Shown here: one piece after another, positions 8,050 through 18,436 of the stretch
How the letters are laid out: each line of letters opens with the position of its first letter
How positions within the stretch are numbered: the stretch's first letter is position 1
Origin: an uncultured Flavobacteriales bacterium
GTDB taxonomy: Bacteria > Bacteroidota > Bacteroidia > Flavobacteriales_E > Vicingaceae
Direction: 5' to 3'
Assembly (NCBI GenBank): GCA_913048175.1
Contig: CAJWVX010000003.1
Span: forward strand, 1-56,678
DNA: 56,678 nucleotides
Notes under the pieces: model-generated
The model's database searches: none
What the model was told of the DNA's origin: nothing
Seen by the model: only the letters and a program-made list of their open reading frames with translations
Position numbers and translations under genes: made by a program

Positions 8050-10209
8050 ATGAAAAACACACTTAGCTTAATAATAATTATATTCTTTATTTACAGCTGT
8101 AACACTGATAAAATGGAAAAATCTAAAGGCCCAATCGCAAACAAAATAGAAGAAAAAATCACTACTCATGGAGACACGAGAATTGATGACTATTTTTGGA
8201 TGCGACTTTCTGACGAACAAAAAAAAGCAGAGACTCCTGACACACAAACTCAAAATGTTTTAGACTACTTAAATGCTGAAAATAAACACCTTAAAACAAG
8301 CATGAAACATACTGAACCTATGCAAAAGTTACTATATGATGAAATTACTAGTAGAATTAAACAAGATGACGCTTCTGTTCCTTACAAAAAGAACGGATAC
8401 ACTTACTACAGCAGGTATGAAAAAGGGCAAGATTACGCTTACAATTGTAGAAAAAAAATTGAAGAAAATGCAATAGAAGAAATAATGTTGAATGGACCAG
8501 AAATGGGGAAAGATAAATCTTATTTCGCTTTAGGCGGAATGAAAGTTTCTACTAACAACAATTTAATTGTTTATGGTGTAGATTTAGTATCTCGAAGAGA
8601 ATATACCTTACATTTTAAAGATTTGAATACAGGTAACCCTTTAGATGATAAAATAGAAGCAACAACGGGCGGAGCTGTTTGGGCAAATGATAATCAAACT
8701 ATATTTTACACAAAGAAAGACCCTCAAACATTACGAGCTTATCAAATTTATAAGCACACTTTAGGAACGGATCAAAACACAGATAAGTTAGTTTTTGAAG
8801 AAAAAGACGAAACATTTAGCTGTTACATCCAGAAATCAAAATCAGACAAATATCTTATTATCAGCTCCTCTCAAACACTCTCTAGCGAGCATCGTTATCT
8901 AGATGCCGAAACACCTAATGGAGATTGGACTATTATCCAACCAAGAGAAAAAGATCATGAGTATTCGGTTAATCATTTTGGAAATGAATTTTATATCAAA
9001 ACTAATTTAGATGCTAAAAATTTTAAAATCGTAAAAGCACCAGTATCCTCTCCATCAAAAGAAAATTGGACAGAAGTAATTGCACACAGAAAAGATGTAT
9101 TTATTGAAGGAATAGAACTTTTCAGTAATCATTTAGTTGTTGAAGAAAGAGAAAACGGACTTCCTCAATTAAGAGTTATTAAATGGGAAGATCAATCGGA
9201 ACACTATATTGAGTTCAACGATCCAACTTACACCTCATACATAAGTTACAATCCAGAATTTGATACGGAGATTCTACGCTATGGATACACATCTTTAACA
9301 ACTCCCTACTCTGTTTATGATTATGATATGAACAGTAAGAAACAAGAACTACTTAAACAAACAGAAGTTGTAGACCCTAATTTTTCTCCAGACAATTATA
9401 CATCTGAAAGAATGTTCGCAACAGTAAGAGATGGTGTAAACGTTCCAATATCTCTAGTTTACAAAAAAGGAACGAAAAGAGATGCAAAGACTCCGTTACT
9501 CCTATATTCTTATGGATCATATGGATCAAGCACTGACCCTGGATTTAGTTCTCAAAGATTAAGCTTATTAGATAGAGGCTTTGTTTTTGCCATAGCTCAT
9601 ATTAGAGGTGGACAAGAAATGGGTAAACACTGGTATGAAGAGGGAAAACTCTTAAAAAAGAAAAATACTTTTTATGATTTTATAGATTGTGGAAAGTACT
9701 TAGTTAAGAACAATTATACCTCTCCAGAACATTTATACGCCATGGGCGGAAGTGCTGGAGGATTATTAATGGGAGCAATAATTAATATGGAACCAAACCT
9801 TTGGAATGGAGTTATTGCCGCAGTTCCTTTTGTTGATGTAGTTTCTACTATGTTAGATGAAACTATTCCATTAACCACTTTTGAGTTTGATGAATGGGGA
9901 AATCCAAAAGAAGAGGAATCATATTACTATATGAAGTCATACTCACCCTATGATAATATTGAAAAAAAAGAATATCCTAACCTTTTAATTACAACAGGAT
10001 ATTGGGATAGCCAAGTCCAATATTGGGAACCAGCAAAATGGATTGCCAAACTAAGAGCAAACAAAACCGACAAGAACCAATTAATGATGCATTGCAACAT
10101 GGAGGTTGGTCATGGCGGAGCTTCCGGTCGTTTTGAAAGGTACAAAGAGGTAGCTTTAGAATATGCTTTTTTCTTAAATCTTGAAGGAATTAATATTAAA
10201 ACGAAATAA
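8050..10209 (+). CDS. ptrB: Oligopeptidase B-type serine peptidase (S9A), lipoprotein
   Basis: 719 aa. The N terminus (MKNTLSLIIIIFFIYSC) looks like a lipoprotein signal with the lipid-accepting cysteine at residue 17, so the enzyme is probably anchored in the envelope rather than cytoplasmic. Residues about 35-420 form the S9 seven-bladed propeller (DDYFWMR near the start is typical). The alpha/beta-hydrolase domain carries the serine motif AMGGSAGGLLMGA, the aspartate in TTGYWDSQVQYWEPAKW and the histidine in EVGHGGASGR. The motif set and length match oligopeptidase B, which cuts peptides after basic residues; prolyl oligopeptidase is the main alternative. The gene precedes the type B cargo genes but has its own spacing and is probably separate from them. 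Confidence 0.88.
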   Translation: MKNTLSLIIIIFFIYSCNTDKMEKSKGPIANKIEEKITTHGDTRIDDYFWMRLSDEQKKAETPDTQTQNVLDYLNAENKHLKTSMKHTEPMQKLLYDEITSRIKQDDASVPYKKNGYTYYSRYEKGQDYAYNCRKKIEENAIEEIMLNGPEMGKDKSYFALGGMKVSTNNNLIVYGVDLVSRREYTLHFKDLNTGNPLDDKIEATTGGAVWANDNQTIFYTKKDPQTLRAYQIYKHTLGTDQNTDKLVFEEKDETFSCYIQKSKSDKYLIISSSQTLSSEHRYLDAETPNGDWTIIQPREKDHEYSVNHFGNEFYIKTNLDAKNFKIVKAPVSSPSKENWTEVIAHRKDVFIEGIELFSNHLVVEERENGLPQLRVIKWEDQSEHYIEFNDPTYTSYISYNPEFDTEILRYGYTSLTTPYSVYDYDMNSKKQELLKQTEVVDPNFSPDNYTSERMFATVRDGVNVPISLVYKKGTKRDAKTPLLLYSYGSYGSSTDPGFSSQRLSLLDRGFVFAIAHIRGGQEMGKHWYEEGKLLKKKNTFYDFIDCGKYLVKNNYTSPEHLYAMGGSAGGLLMGAIINMEPNLWNGVIAAVPFVDVVSTMLDETIPLTTFEFDEWGNPKEEESYYYMKSYSPYDNIEKKEYPNLLITTGYWDSQVQYWEPAKWIAKLRANKTDKNQLMMHCNMEVGHGGASGRFERYKEVALEYAFFLNLEGINIKTK

Positions 10210-10223
10210 TTACTTAAAAAAAA

Positions 10224-10321
10224 CCGTTAATCAGAAGAAACTGACCGTTTAAAAAAAATAGATGAATCAGCACATTTGCCTATTTGGATTTTGCTATCTT
10301 GTATTTTTAACATTGTTATTT
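10224..10321 (+). repeat. Leader and promoter region, copy 1 of a tandem duplication
   Basis: These 98 bases align almost colinearly with 13184-13278 ahead of the next gene. Shared blocks are CGTTAATC/GGTTAATC, TGACC followed by an A-run, ACATTTG, ATTTTG and TATCTTG/TACCTTT. The last pair fits a -7 element (10295-10301) and the ACATTTG block an upstream element. Since copy 2 is plainly non-coding, the in-frame ATG at 10262 within copy 1 is probably not a start codon. Confidence 0.6.
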
Positions 10322-12982
10322 TTGAAACAATACAAAGCCTATTTTATAAAATCACTCCTCCTTTTAACTATTCTACTTGGAATCAGAAAAGACATTGTTG
10401 CCTCTCATTCAGTTGGAGGAATTATAAGTTATGAATGCATAGGTAATGACACCTATGTAATTAAACTAACAATTTTCCGAGACTGCAATGCTTCAACAGT
10501 CTACCCATTTGACCCTCAGGTATTTTTAGGAGTTTTTAATAATGGAGTCCGACTTTCAAATACAGTAGCCCCTTTTACACTTTCAACTCCAGTACCAATA
10601 ATAAATAATAACCCTTGCTTAAGTATACCATTAAACGCCTGTTTAGATAAAGCAGAATACATTCAAACGTTAACCCTACCTTCATTACCTGGCGGATATG
10701 ACATTGTTCACCAAAGATGCTGCAGAAATTCAGCCTCATTAAACCTCGTAACCCCCAACATTATGGGATCAACATACTCGGTTCATATTCCTGAACAAGG
10801 GCAGGCAGTTTGTAATAGTAGCCCAACATTTAATGCCCCTGCACCTACATCAATGTGTGTAGGTGCTAAATTCACTTACGATCTTAGCGCAACAGATATT
10901 GATGGAGACTCACTTTACTACACATTTAACGACCCTTATAATGCCGGATTAGCAATACAAACTCCTCCGAGCCTTCCCCCATACACGCAAGTACCATGGG
11001 AGATAGGTTATTCTACGAACTATCAGATTGATGCTAATCCAATTTTTACACTTGATCCAAATACTGGAGCTCTAATTGGTACACCATCATCAATTGGCAG
11101 CTACTCATTTATTGTTGCCGTTAAAGAATATCGGAATGGTGTTTATTTAAATGAAATTTATAGAGATTTATTAATCTATGTAAACAACTGCAACTCCAAC
11201 CCTATTCCAACCGCTGCTTTTTCAGATACACCTTCTCAAAATGGTCAAACTATTTTTTGTGCAGGAACAACGTTAAGTATTTCAAACAATAGTATTAACT
11301 CAGATTTTTTCCATTGGGACTTTGGAGACTTAACAACCAGTTCAGATACATCAACCTTAGAAAATCCAACATACACATATGCTGACACCGGAACTTACAA
11401 CATTACTCTAATTGCCAACCCAGGATATCCTTGTACTGATACTGTAATTCATCAATTTACAATTCACAAAACACCTACCCCGGTCTTTAACCCGCAAGCA
11501 CAACAATGCTTACAAGGGAATGTTTTTAATTTTAACACAACAGGAACTACTTACCCTAGCGATACTATTACATGGGATTTTGGTCTCACAGGCATACCTC
11601 AAAACGGAAACGGTGTAAACAGCCAAACTTCCTTCTCCTCCCCAGGCACTTTACCTGTAATAGTTACCATAAACAACTTTGGATGCTCTGGTTCTTTTAT
11701 CGATTCTGTTACAGTTCTTCAAAATCCAACTGCATCTTTTTCTCCTCAAAATATTTTTTGTAATGGATTAACAGTCAATTTTGACAATAACAACACCAAC
11801 AACTCATCTTCCTACTGGAATTTTGGTGATCAAAGCACTTCAACAGTCTCAACTCCCAACCACAACTTCCCTGATAGTGGTAGTTACAATGTAATGCTTG
11901 TTGCGAATCAAAATAATATTTGTTTTGATACTACTCATCAAACCTACAAAACATACCCCTCACTATCCGTTAACTTCCCTCCACAAGCTACTCAATGCCT
12001 AACAAACAACTCATTCTCTTTAAATGCAATAGGGAATTACAATAATTCAGCTATTTTCAATTGGAATTTTTACGGACAAGGCAACCCATCAAATACAGAT
12101 AGCTCTCAAACTATTATAAATTATGATAATCAAGGAAGTTATTCGGTAAATTTAAATGTTCAAAACTATGGCTGCACTTCTACATATAACCAAACACTCA
12201 ACGTTTATTTAGGTCCAAGTGCAAATTTCTCTGCTACAGAAATAGGTTGTCAACCATTTAACGCTTCATTTTTAAATCAATCAAACTCCTACTCTCCACT
12301 TTCTTTTTTCTGGGATTTTGGAAATGGAAAAACTTCAAATCTAGAAAACCCTGTAAACACGTATTTGAATACTGGCATATTTGATGTTTCACTAATTATT
12401 AGCACAAACATAGGATGCGTTGGATCAGACACCATAACTCTGCCTAATTTGATTACTGTAAACCCAAAACCTGAACTAAAATATTCTCTCGACCCTTTAA
12501 CAACATACTTTAACAATCATCAAATTAGTGCAACAGACAACTCTCCTGAATTTACTCACTTATTTGATTTTGGTGATGGAAATACATACGGAGATAGTAA
12601 AGTATCTCATGTTTATAATGAATCGGGTCACTACATTTTTCAATATACAGTTACAAATGAATTTAATTGTTCTAACAACGAACAACAAAACATATGGATT
12701 AAACCTGACTTTTCATTCTTCCCTCCAAACTCTTTTACGCCAAACGGAGATGGATTAAATGATGATTTTCTAATAAAAGTAGATGGAGTTAAAGAATATA
12801 ATATAAAGCTTTACAACCGTTGGGGAGAAATCATATTCGGATCTAACAAATCTACAAATGGATGGAATGGAAAATACAAAGGAGAAAATGTTCAAGAAGG
12901 TGTTTATATATGGAAGGTAAATCTAAAAACTATTGATCTCAAGAATTATAAAGAAGTAGGAAAAGTTAATTTGATTCGTTAA
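10322..12982 (+). CDS. PKD-repeat secreted protein with type B T9SS C-terminal domain, copy 1
   Basis: 886 aa from a TTG start at 10322. The open frame extends to an ATG at 10262, but that would put two hydrophobic stretches in tandem and place the start inside the duplicated promoter region. The TTG aligns exactly with the TTG start of the neighbouring paralogue and gives one clean signal peptide. After it come an N-terminal domain (SVGGIISYECIGND, with paired cysteines in RCCRN), a cadherin-like segment (SATDIDGDSLYY), a series of PKD-like domains each marked by W-FG (HWDFGDLTTSSDTSTLENP, WNFGDQSTS, WDFGNGKTSNLENP), and the gliding-motility-associated C-terminal domain (FTPNGDGLNDDFLIKV, NRWGEIIF, GWNGKYKGE). 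It is exported through T9SS to the cell surface. Surface adhesion or structure is a plausible role, not shown. Confidence 0.85.
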   Translation: MKQYKAYFIKSLLLLTILLGIRKDIVASHSVGGIISYECIGNDTYVIKLTIFRDCNASTVYPFDPQVFLGVFNNGVRLSNTVAPFTLSTPVPIINNNPCLSIPLNACLDKAEYIQTLTLPSLPGGYDIVHQRCCRNSASLNLVTPNIMGSTYSVHIPEQGQAVCNSSPTFNAPAPTSMCVGAKFTYDLSATDIDGDSLYYTFNDPYNAGLAIQTPPSLPPYTQVPWEIGYSTNYQIDANPIFTLDPNTGALIGTPSSIGSYSFIVAVKEYRNGVYLNEIYRDLLIYVNNCNSNPIPTAAFSDTPSQNGQTIFCAGTTLSISNNSINSDFFHWDFGDLTTSSDTSTLENPTYTYADTGTYNITLIANPGYPCTDTVIHQFTIHKTPTPVFNPQAQQCLQGNVFNFNTTGTTYPSDTITWDFGLTGIPQNGNGVNSQTSFSSPGTLPVIVTINNFGCSGSFIDSVTVLQNPTASFSPQNIFCNGLTVNFDNNNTNNSSSYWNFGDQSTSTVSTPNHNFPDSGSYNVMLVANQNNICFDTTHQTYKTYPSLSVNFPPQATQCLTNNSFSLNAIGNYNNSAIFNWNFYGQGNPSNTDSSQTIINYDNQGSYSVNLNVQNYGCTSTYNQTLNVYLGPSANFSATEIGCQPFNASFLNQSNSYSPLSFFWDFGNGKTSNLENPVNTYLNTGIFDVSLIISTNIGCVGSDTITLPNLITVNPKPELKYSLDPLTTYFNNHQISATDNSPEFTHLFDFGDGNTYGDSKVSHVYNESGHYIFQYTVTNEFNCSNNEQQNIWIKPDFSFFPPNSFTPNGDGLNDDFLIKVDGVKEYNIKLYNRWGEIIFGSNKSTNGWNGKYKGENVQEGVYIWKVNLKTIDLKNYKEVGKVNLIR

Positions 12983-13183
12983 TCATACAAAACTCCCAAA
13001 TCAAATAATAATTAACTATTAAAAAGCTTAGTAATATCTATCTTTATATTAGACAATACTTCTTTTAGAAAATTGTTAAAAAAAAATAACAATCTACTTT
13101 AAGTCTTTTATTTTTTTGTTAATACTAATTAAAGATGTGTATAAATTATTGATTCGATAATATGTATTCTTTTCAAAAAACAA

Positions 13184-13278
13184 CGGTTAATCTGGAGAAG
13201 TTGACCTTTAAAAAAAAAAGATAAAACATAACATTTGTCAATTTGATTTTGTCTACCTTTAATTTCTGATAGTTTTTT
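13184..13278 (+). repeat. Leader and promoter region, copy 2 of a tandem duplication
   Basis: Counterpart of 10224-10321. The ATTTG block at 13233-13237 is followed 16 bases later by TACCTTTA (13254-13261), a 7/8 match to TAnnTTTG. An in-frame TAG at 13270-13272 closes the reading frame above the TTG start. The rest of the 12983-13278 gap is AT-rich and shows nothing else. Confidence 0.55.
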
Positions 13279-15918
13279 TTGAAAAATATATTCAATCATA
13301 TCATAAAAGTAATTCTCTTTTTTGCACTTATTTTCTCAGGTGCTAAAGAAGGTTTTTCGGCACATTTAGTTGGCGGAACAATGAGTTATGAATGCTTAGG
13401 AAATGATGACTATAGAATCACCCTAACACTTTACCGCGACTGTAACGGAACTGGCGCTGCATTTGACCCACAGGCATCAATAGGAGTTTTTAATAATGGC
13501 ATTTTAATTTCTAATGAATTATCTCCTTTCACTTTCAGCACACCTGTACCAATTATAATAAACAACCCGTGCCTTATTGCACCACCTAACGTATGTGTAG
13601 AAAAAACAGAATACACTCAAATAATAAACCTTCCTCCAATCGCTGGAGGGTATGAAATTGTTTATCAGCGCTGCTGCAGAAATGCAAGTGCAATGAACAT
13701 AGTTTCCCCAAACACTATGGGGTCTTCCTACATGATCCATGTTCCAGAACCGGCAAAAGCAGTTTGCAATAGTAGTCCTACCTTTAACAATCCAGCCCCT
13801 ACTACAATGTGTGCAGGTTTCGAATTCACTTATGACTTAAGCGCTACAGACATTGATGGCGATTCACTTTACTACACTTTTAAAGATGCTGTAACTGGAG
13901 GAACAACAGGAGCTCCAGCGCCAAACCCTCCCAGCCCACCTCCCTTTATACCTATAATTTGGAATACTGGATACTCCACCAACTATCAAATAGACGCTAA
14001 TCCTGTTTTCACATTAGATCCTCAAACAGGAGCATTAATAGGAACTCCAACAACTTTTGGAGTATATACTTTTAATATTTCAGTTCAAGAATACAGAAAT
14101 GGCATTTACTTAGGTGAAATTTATAGGGACCTCCTACTATATGTAAACAATTGTCAGTCGAATACAATTGCTGATTTTTCTGATGATCCAGTTTTAATCG
14201 GGCAAACTGTTTTCTGTTCAGGAACAACAGTAAACATTACCAACAACAGCATTAACTCAGAACTCTATTTTTGGGATTTCGGAGATTTAACAACAAATTC
14301 AGACACTTCAACCTTAGAAACACCATCCTATACATATGCCGATACTGGAGTTTATGATATTACTTTGATAGCAAATCCAGGCTACTTTTGTGCAGATACT
14401 ATTATTCATCAATTTGCAATTCAGCCCGCCCTAAACCCTTCCTTTTCCCCTTTGCCAGACCAATGTTTGCAGGGGAACCTTTTCACATTTAATGCTATCG
14501 GAAACAATAACCCTGATGATACTATTACATGGAGCTTTGGTGGTGCAGGAGCAAATAGTCAAACATCTTTTTTAACAACCGGGACCTTTCCTGTAGAAGT
14601 TACCATGAGTAATTTTGGATGCACAGAATCATATCTTGACTCAGTTACTGTTATTGAAAATCCTTCGGCATCTTTCTCTCCTCAAAGTACTTTTTGTAAT
14701 GGGTTAAATGTCAGCCTTGACAACAATAACACAAACAACTCTTCCTCTTTTTGGGAATTTGGAGATCAGACAAACTCAACAAACCCTACACCTAACCACA
14801 CTTTTGCTGATAGTGGGAGTTACAACATAATGCTCGTTGCTAATCAGCAAAATGTTTGTTTTGATACAACCTATCAAACCTACAATGTTTATCCCCAATT
14901 AAACGTTAGCTTTCCAAACCAGAACGATCAATGCCTGATTAATAACTCTTTCTCATTAAACGCAATAGGAAACTTTAATAATTCAGCTATTTTTAATTGG
15001 AATTTTAACGGACAAGGAAACCCCTCAAACAACTCCACATCACAAACAACAATTAATTACGATTCCCATGGCACTTACCAAGTAACTTTAAGAGTACAGA
15101 ACTATGGTTGCGACTCAATTTATAGTGATTATTTAACCGTACACTTAGAGCCAACGGCTAATTTCTCTGTTCCCAACACAGGATGTCAGCCATTTAGAAC
15201 TTCTTTCGTTAACGAATCAACCCCCTCAACTCCACTATCTTTTTATTGGAATTTTGGAAATGGAAGTACATCAAACCTTGAAAATCCAACAAACATTTAT
15301 TATGAACCAGGACTATTTGATGTTTCATTGATCGCAACCTCACATACAGGTTGCTTAAGTTCAGACACTTTATTAATTGAGAATCAAATCCTTGTAAATC
15401 CAAAACCCGAACTAGAATATATCGTTAACCCATTAGAAACTTATTTTATTAATCATCAAATTATTGCAGAAGATTTATCTAGTGCACCTATTCATGAATT
15501 TGATTTTGGAGATGGAAACACTTATACTGACAGCATAGTATCACACACTTACGATGAACCAGGACGTTATATTTTTGATTATTTAGTTATCAATGAATTT
15601 AATTGCTCTAACAGTGAAGAACAAAAAATTTGGATTAAACCTGACTTCCTTTTCTTTCCACCAAACGCTTTTACTCCAAATGGTGACGGTTTAAACGATA
15701 ACTTTTTAATAAAAGTTGATGGTATTAAAGAGTTCAATCTAAAACTTTTTAATCGTTGGGGAGAAATCATTTTCAGTTCAAACAACTGGACAAATGGATG
15801 GAATGGGAAATACAAATCGAAAGATGCTCCCGTAGGAGTCTACTCTTGGAAAGTGAAATTAATGACCATTGATCACAATAATTACGAACAGGTAGGAAAA
15901 GTTAATCTAATCCGATAA
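13279..15918 (+). CDS. PKD-repeat secreted protein with type B T9SS C-terminal domain, copy 2
   Basis: 879 aa, paralogous to the preceding gene over its whole length. The start must be TTG at 13279: an in-frame TAG lies 9 bases upstream and the next ATG (13381) would remove the signal peptide (KVILFFALIFSGAKEGFSA). Domain order is the same: SH/HLVGG-MSYECLGND N-terminal domain with RCCRN, cadherin-like SATDIDGDSLYYTF, PKD-like units (FWDFGDLTTNSDTS, FWEFGDQTNS, YWNFGNGSTSNLENP, FDFGDGNTY) and the type B tail (FTPNGDGLNDNFLIKVDG, NRWGEIIFSSN, GWNGKYKSKDAPVGVYSWKV). It differs from copy 1 by a proline-rich insertion, APAPNPPSPPPF, near residue 210. Secreted by T9SS; exact function unknown. Confidence 0.88.
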   Translation: MKNIFNHIIKVILFFALIFSGAKEGFSAHLVGGTMSYECLGNDDYRITLTLYRDCNGTGAAFDPQASIGVFNNGILISNELSPFTFSTPVPIIINNPCLIAPPNVCVEKTEYTQIINLPPIAGGYEIVYQRCCRNASAMNIVSPNTMGSSYMIHVPEPAKAVCNSSPTFNNPAPTTMCAGFEFTYDLSATDIDGDSLYYTFKDAVTGGTTGAPAPNPPSPPPFIPIIWNTGYSTNYQIDANPVFTLDPQTGALIGTPTTFGVYTFNISVQEYRNGIYLGEIYRDLLLYVNNCQSNTIADFSDDPVLIGQTVFCSGTTVNITNNSINSELYFWDFGDLTTNSDTSTLETPSYTYADTGVYDITLIANPGYFCADTIIHQFAIQPALNPSFSPLPDQCLQGNLFTFNAIGNNNPDDTITWSFGGAGANSQTSFLTTGTFPVEVTMSNFGCTESYLDSVTVIENPSASFSPQSTFCNGLNVSLDNNNTNNSSSFWEFGDQTNSTNPTPNHTFADSGSYNIMLVANQQNVCFDTTYQTYNVYPQLNVSFPNQNDQCLINNSFSLNAIGNFNNSAIFNWNFNGQGNPSNNSTSQTTINYDSHGTYQVTLRVQNYGCDSIYSDYLTVHLEPTANFSVPNTGCQPFRTSFVNESTPSTPLSFYWNFGNGSTSNLENPTNIYYEPGLFDVSLIATSHTGCLSSDTLLIENQILVNPKPELEYIVNPLETYFINHQIIAEDLSSAPIHEFDFGDGNTYTDSIVSHTYDEPGRYIFDYLVINEFNCSNSEEQKIWIKPDFLFFPPNAFTPNGDGLNDNFLIKVDGIKEFNLKLFNRWGEIIFSSNNWTNGWNGKYKSKDAPVGVYSWKVKLMTIDHNNYEQVGKVNLIR

Positions 15919-16500
15919 AACTAATTGACTTTCTCCTTAAAAAATGTTAACTTGATTTAACACAATTTAAGTCGCATTGAAAGGTGACCAACAAAAACCT
16001 TATGCAAAATAAATTTATATAAAATGTGAATAACTATTAATCTAAAATAAAGTGAAGAGCTTTTAAAAAAATAGAGGAACTTAATGCATAGTTTGAAGTT
16101 TATAGAAAAAAGAAATATTTAATTTTGTCTAAAAACAACAGTCCCTAATTTATTATTGAACATTTATTAAGCTAGCAATTGTATGTAATATAGAAAAACT
16201 GATCTAAACTTAATAAATGAGTAAAATATATTATTAAAAAAGGGCCAATGAAAAAGTCAATATTAACAGGTATTTTTATGGTAATTATTAACAGTTTAAA
16301 CTTAGACAACTACCTTTGCACAGACGAATTTATATGTGAATTTCCTGAGAATTGGGATTTAATTATGGATTACTGTTAGTTTATTCTTAATTATTGGATC
16401 AACAAAATTCATAATTCCATTTATTTATTAAAGTTTTAATAACCAAATAACATAGATGCTAAAACGTTCAGATTTAATTGCCGAAATTACTTTATCAAAC
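15919..16500 (+). other. Intergenic region with a possible -7 element and a 43-codon ORF
   Basis: 582 bases without a convincing gene. TACCTTTG at 16311-16318 is an exact match to the Bacteroidota -7 element and would give a leader of about 175 bases for the type A cargo gene at 16501. A short ORF at 16248-16379 (MKKSILTGIFMVIINSLN at its N terminus, cysteine-bearing C terminus) overlaps that element; it may be chance or a small peptide. Nothing else stands out. Confidence 0.35.
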
Positions 16501-17511
16501 ATGAAAAAAATAAATATACTCATCCCAATCATTGCTTTACTTTTTAGTTTAAATCTAAATGCTCAAAGCATTGTTTCTTCATGTGGCTATACAGTTTCTA
16601 TAAGTTATAATCCTGTAGCTATAGTGCCAAGTTCTTCATCATGCCTTTGGGGATATAATTTTAATATAAGTTTTAATTACCTTATTACTGTACAAGGAAT
16701 AAATACATGCTGGAATGGCAGTGTAATATTACAACCAAGAATAACTTGCTCAACATTACCCAATTATTTCTACGGATTAAATATACTAGCTCCTACGGTA
16801 GGAGCCCCCTTTTCAACAACTACTTACTCTGGTACTATCACTACTACGACAAATTCTTGGACTGCACTTACTAATTGCGCTACAGCAACTCCAAGTAGTA
16901 TGGGCTGCACGGGTTGTTCATATTCTGCTTCTGGTCCTGGTATACCAAATAATAATTACGCCTGTAGTTTTGTCGCAGGACTGCCTATTGAGTTAGTATC
17001 GTTTACGGGCAATTGCAACAGTAAATCTGTTTCATTAAATTGGACAACTGCTTCTGAAATAAATAACGATTATTTTACAATAGAGCGAGCTCAAGATGCA
17101 ATAAATTTTAAAGAGCTTAGAAAGTTTGACGGAGCAGCCAACAATAATCGAACAATTAACTATTCCTTTATTGATCCCGAACCATTGACAGGAACTTCTT
17201 ATTACAGATTGAAACAAACTGACTTTGACGGACAGTTTAACTATTTTAATACTATTGCAGTTACATGTCAAGGTAAAATAGGAGAAATTTATATTTATCC
17301 AAACCCCAATAATGGTAGTTTTATAATTGAAGCAGCAGAACTAAATGCTGATATAACAATTCTTAATTCTCTTGGAGAAAAAATTATACATCAAAAAAAT
17401 TCTTCTAAAAAAACAGAATTTAATTTAAGTTATTTATCAAACGGAATATATTTTATTCAAATGAGTTCAGCTAAAGAAAGTGTAACACGAAAGTTTAGTA
17501 TCAATCAATAA
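16501..17511 (+). CDS. Secreted protein with type A T9SS sorting domain
   Basis: 336 aa from the ATG at 16501. The open frame extends to 16456, but only the internal start places the signal peptide (MKKINILIPIIALLFSLNLN, then AQS) at the N terminus. The first 150 residues are rich in cysteine, serine and threonine and are not recognised. A fibronectin-like segment common in Bacteroidota follows (SLNWTTASEINNDYFTIERA, then SYYRLKQTDFDGQ). The end is a type A sorting domain: IYIYPNPNNGSFIIE, ITILNSLGEKII, LSNGIYFIQM, and a short basic tail. It is therefore probably carried out by T9SS and then attached or released. The cargo activity is unknown. Confidence 0.8.
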   Translation: MKKINILIPIIALLFSLNLNAQSIVSSCGYTVSISYNPVAIVPSSSSCLWGYNFNISFNYLITVQGINTCWNGSVILQPRITCSTLPNYFYGLNILAPTVGAPFSTTTYSGTITTTTNSWTALTNCATATPSSMGCTGCSYSASGPGIPNNNYACSFVAGLPIELVSFTGNCNSKSVSLNWTTASEINNDYFTIERAQDAINFKELRKFDGAANNNRTINYSFIDPEPLTGTSYYRLKQTDFDGQFNYFNTIAVTCQGKIGEIYIYPNPNNGSFIIEAAELNADITILNSLGEKIIHQKNSSKKTEFNLSYLSNGIYFIQMSSAKESVTRKFSINQ

Positions 17512-17704
17512 CTATTAAAAAAATAGATGGATATATAAATAGGGCAGTAAGCAAAAACGGTAGCTTAAAAGCACTTTGACAAGAAACTAACTTTTGCGTG
17601 CTAAATTCCTTTAAATATTTCTTTTGATAAAATATACGAATCCCAACTTAACAGTTGATAACATAGCCGAAAGATGATTAAAAAAGGGTTCTTTAATAAA
17701 AAAA

Positions 17705-17896
17705 TTAAATTCTAAAACACAAGTAAGCCACTATAAGTGTAAATACAGAAGCCAACCACGCTTTCATGGTTACAACATCTACCATAATTAATGGTTTCAA
17801 CCTAAGTAAAGTAGACGAAATTGCTAGCCCAACAATTGTAATAGAGTAAAAGAGCATAGCCAACAAAATAAGCCCTGCCCAAACATCAAAATAAAG
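17705..17896 (-). pseudogene. Membrane-protein C-terminal fragment
   Basis: 63 codons read on the minus strand to TAA at 17705, encoding two hydrophobic segments (DVWAGLILLAMLFYSITIVG and then AWLASVFTLIVAYLCFRI) joined by a polar turn. A stop (17900-17902) lies two codons above it and there is no start near the N-terminal end. This looks like the last two helices of a lost transporter. The family is not recognisable. Confidence 0.35.
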
Positions 17897-18436
17897 TAAC
17901 TATTATTTTAACCACCAGATAAAAACTATATTATTTCTATTTAAAAGACATAAAAACAATACTAGCTAATAGTAGACGACCATATATTAAGGAATAAAGA
18001 CATGATCCTTCCACCAGAATAAACCCTTATGGTAGTTAAGCAAATACATATATTTTAAGACGTTTTCTATTTTTGATAATATACTTCGAATTAGAAAATA
18101 TTGACATTGTTGAAAACGGAATTAGATCATTAGAAATGATACCTCAAACTAAAAAAAGTTTTTTCATCCTCGAAACAACCAAAAAACTTCTTAACTAAGA
18201 TTTATAAAGTAAACGACAAAAAGATGGTTCAAATTATTTGGAATGATTGTCGCAAAAAAATATACAACTTAAATAATGATCTCTTTGAACGTAATGCAAT
18301 TCTAAATTTCAGCTTAATAGAATGGATTGATTGCAAACATTATATGAGTTAATCTAATCCATAAAATTTCCTTCCCCAATTTATTTCTCTCCTCCAACCT
18401 CTATTAATTTAGAAAGTTGCAGCACAATTAACTTCA

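Noticed and set aside
10262-10321. N-terminal 20 codons of the longer reading of the first PKD protein
   Set aside because: The DNA aligns with the non-coding leader of the paralogue and contains the predicted promoter; the TTG at 10322 is the matching start.
18119-18360. Short plus-strand open stretches as real small genes
   Set aside because: No plausible starts, interrupted on both sides by stops, no recognised domain; treated as part of the decayed region.
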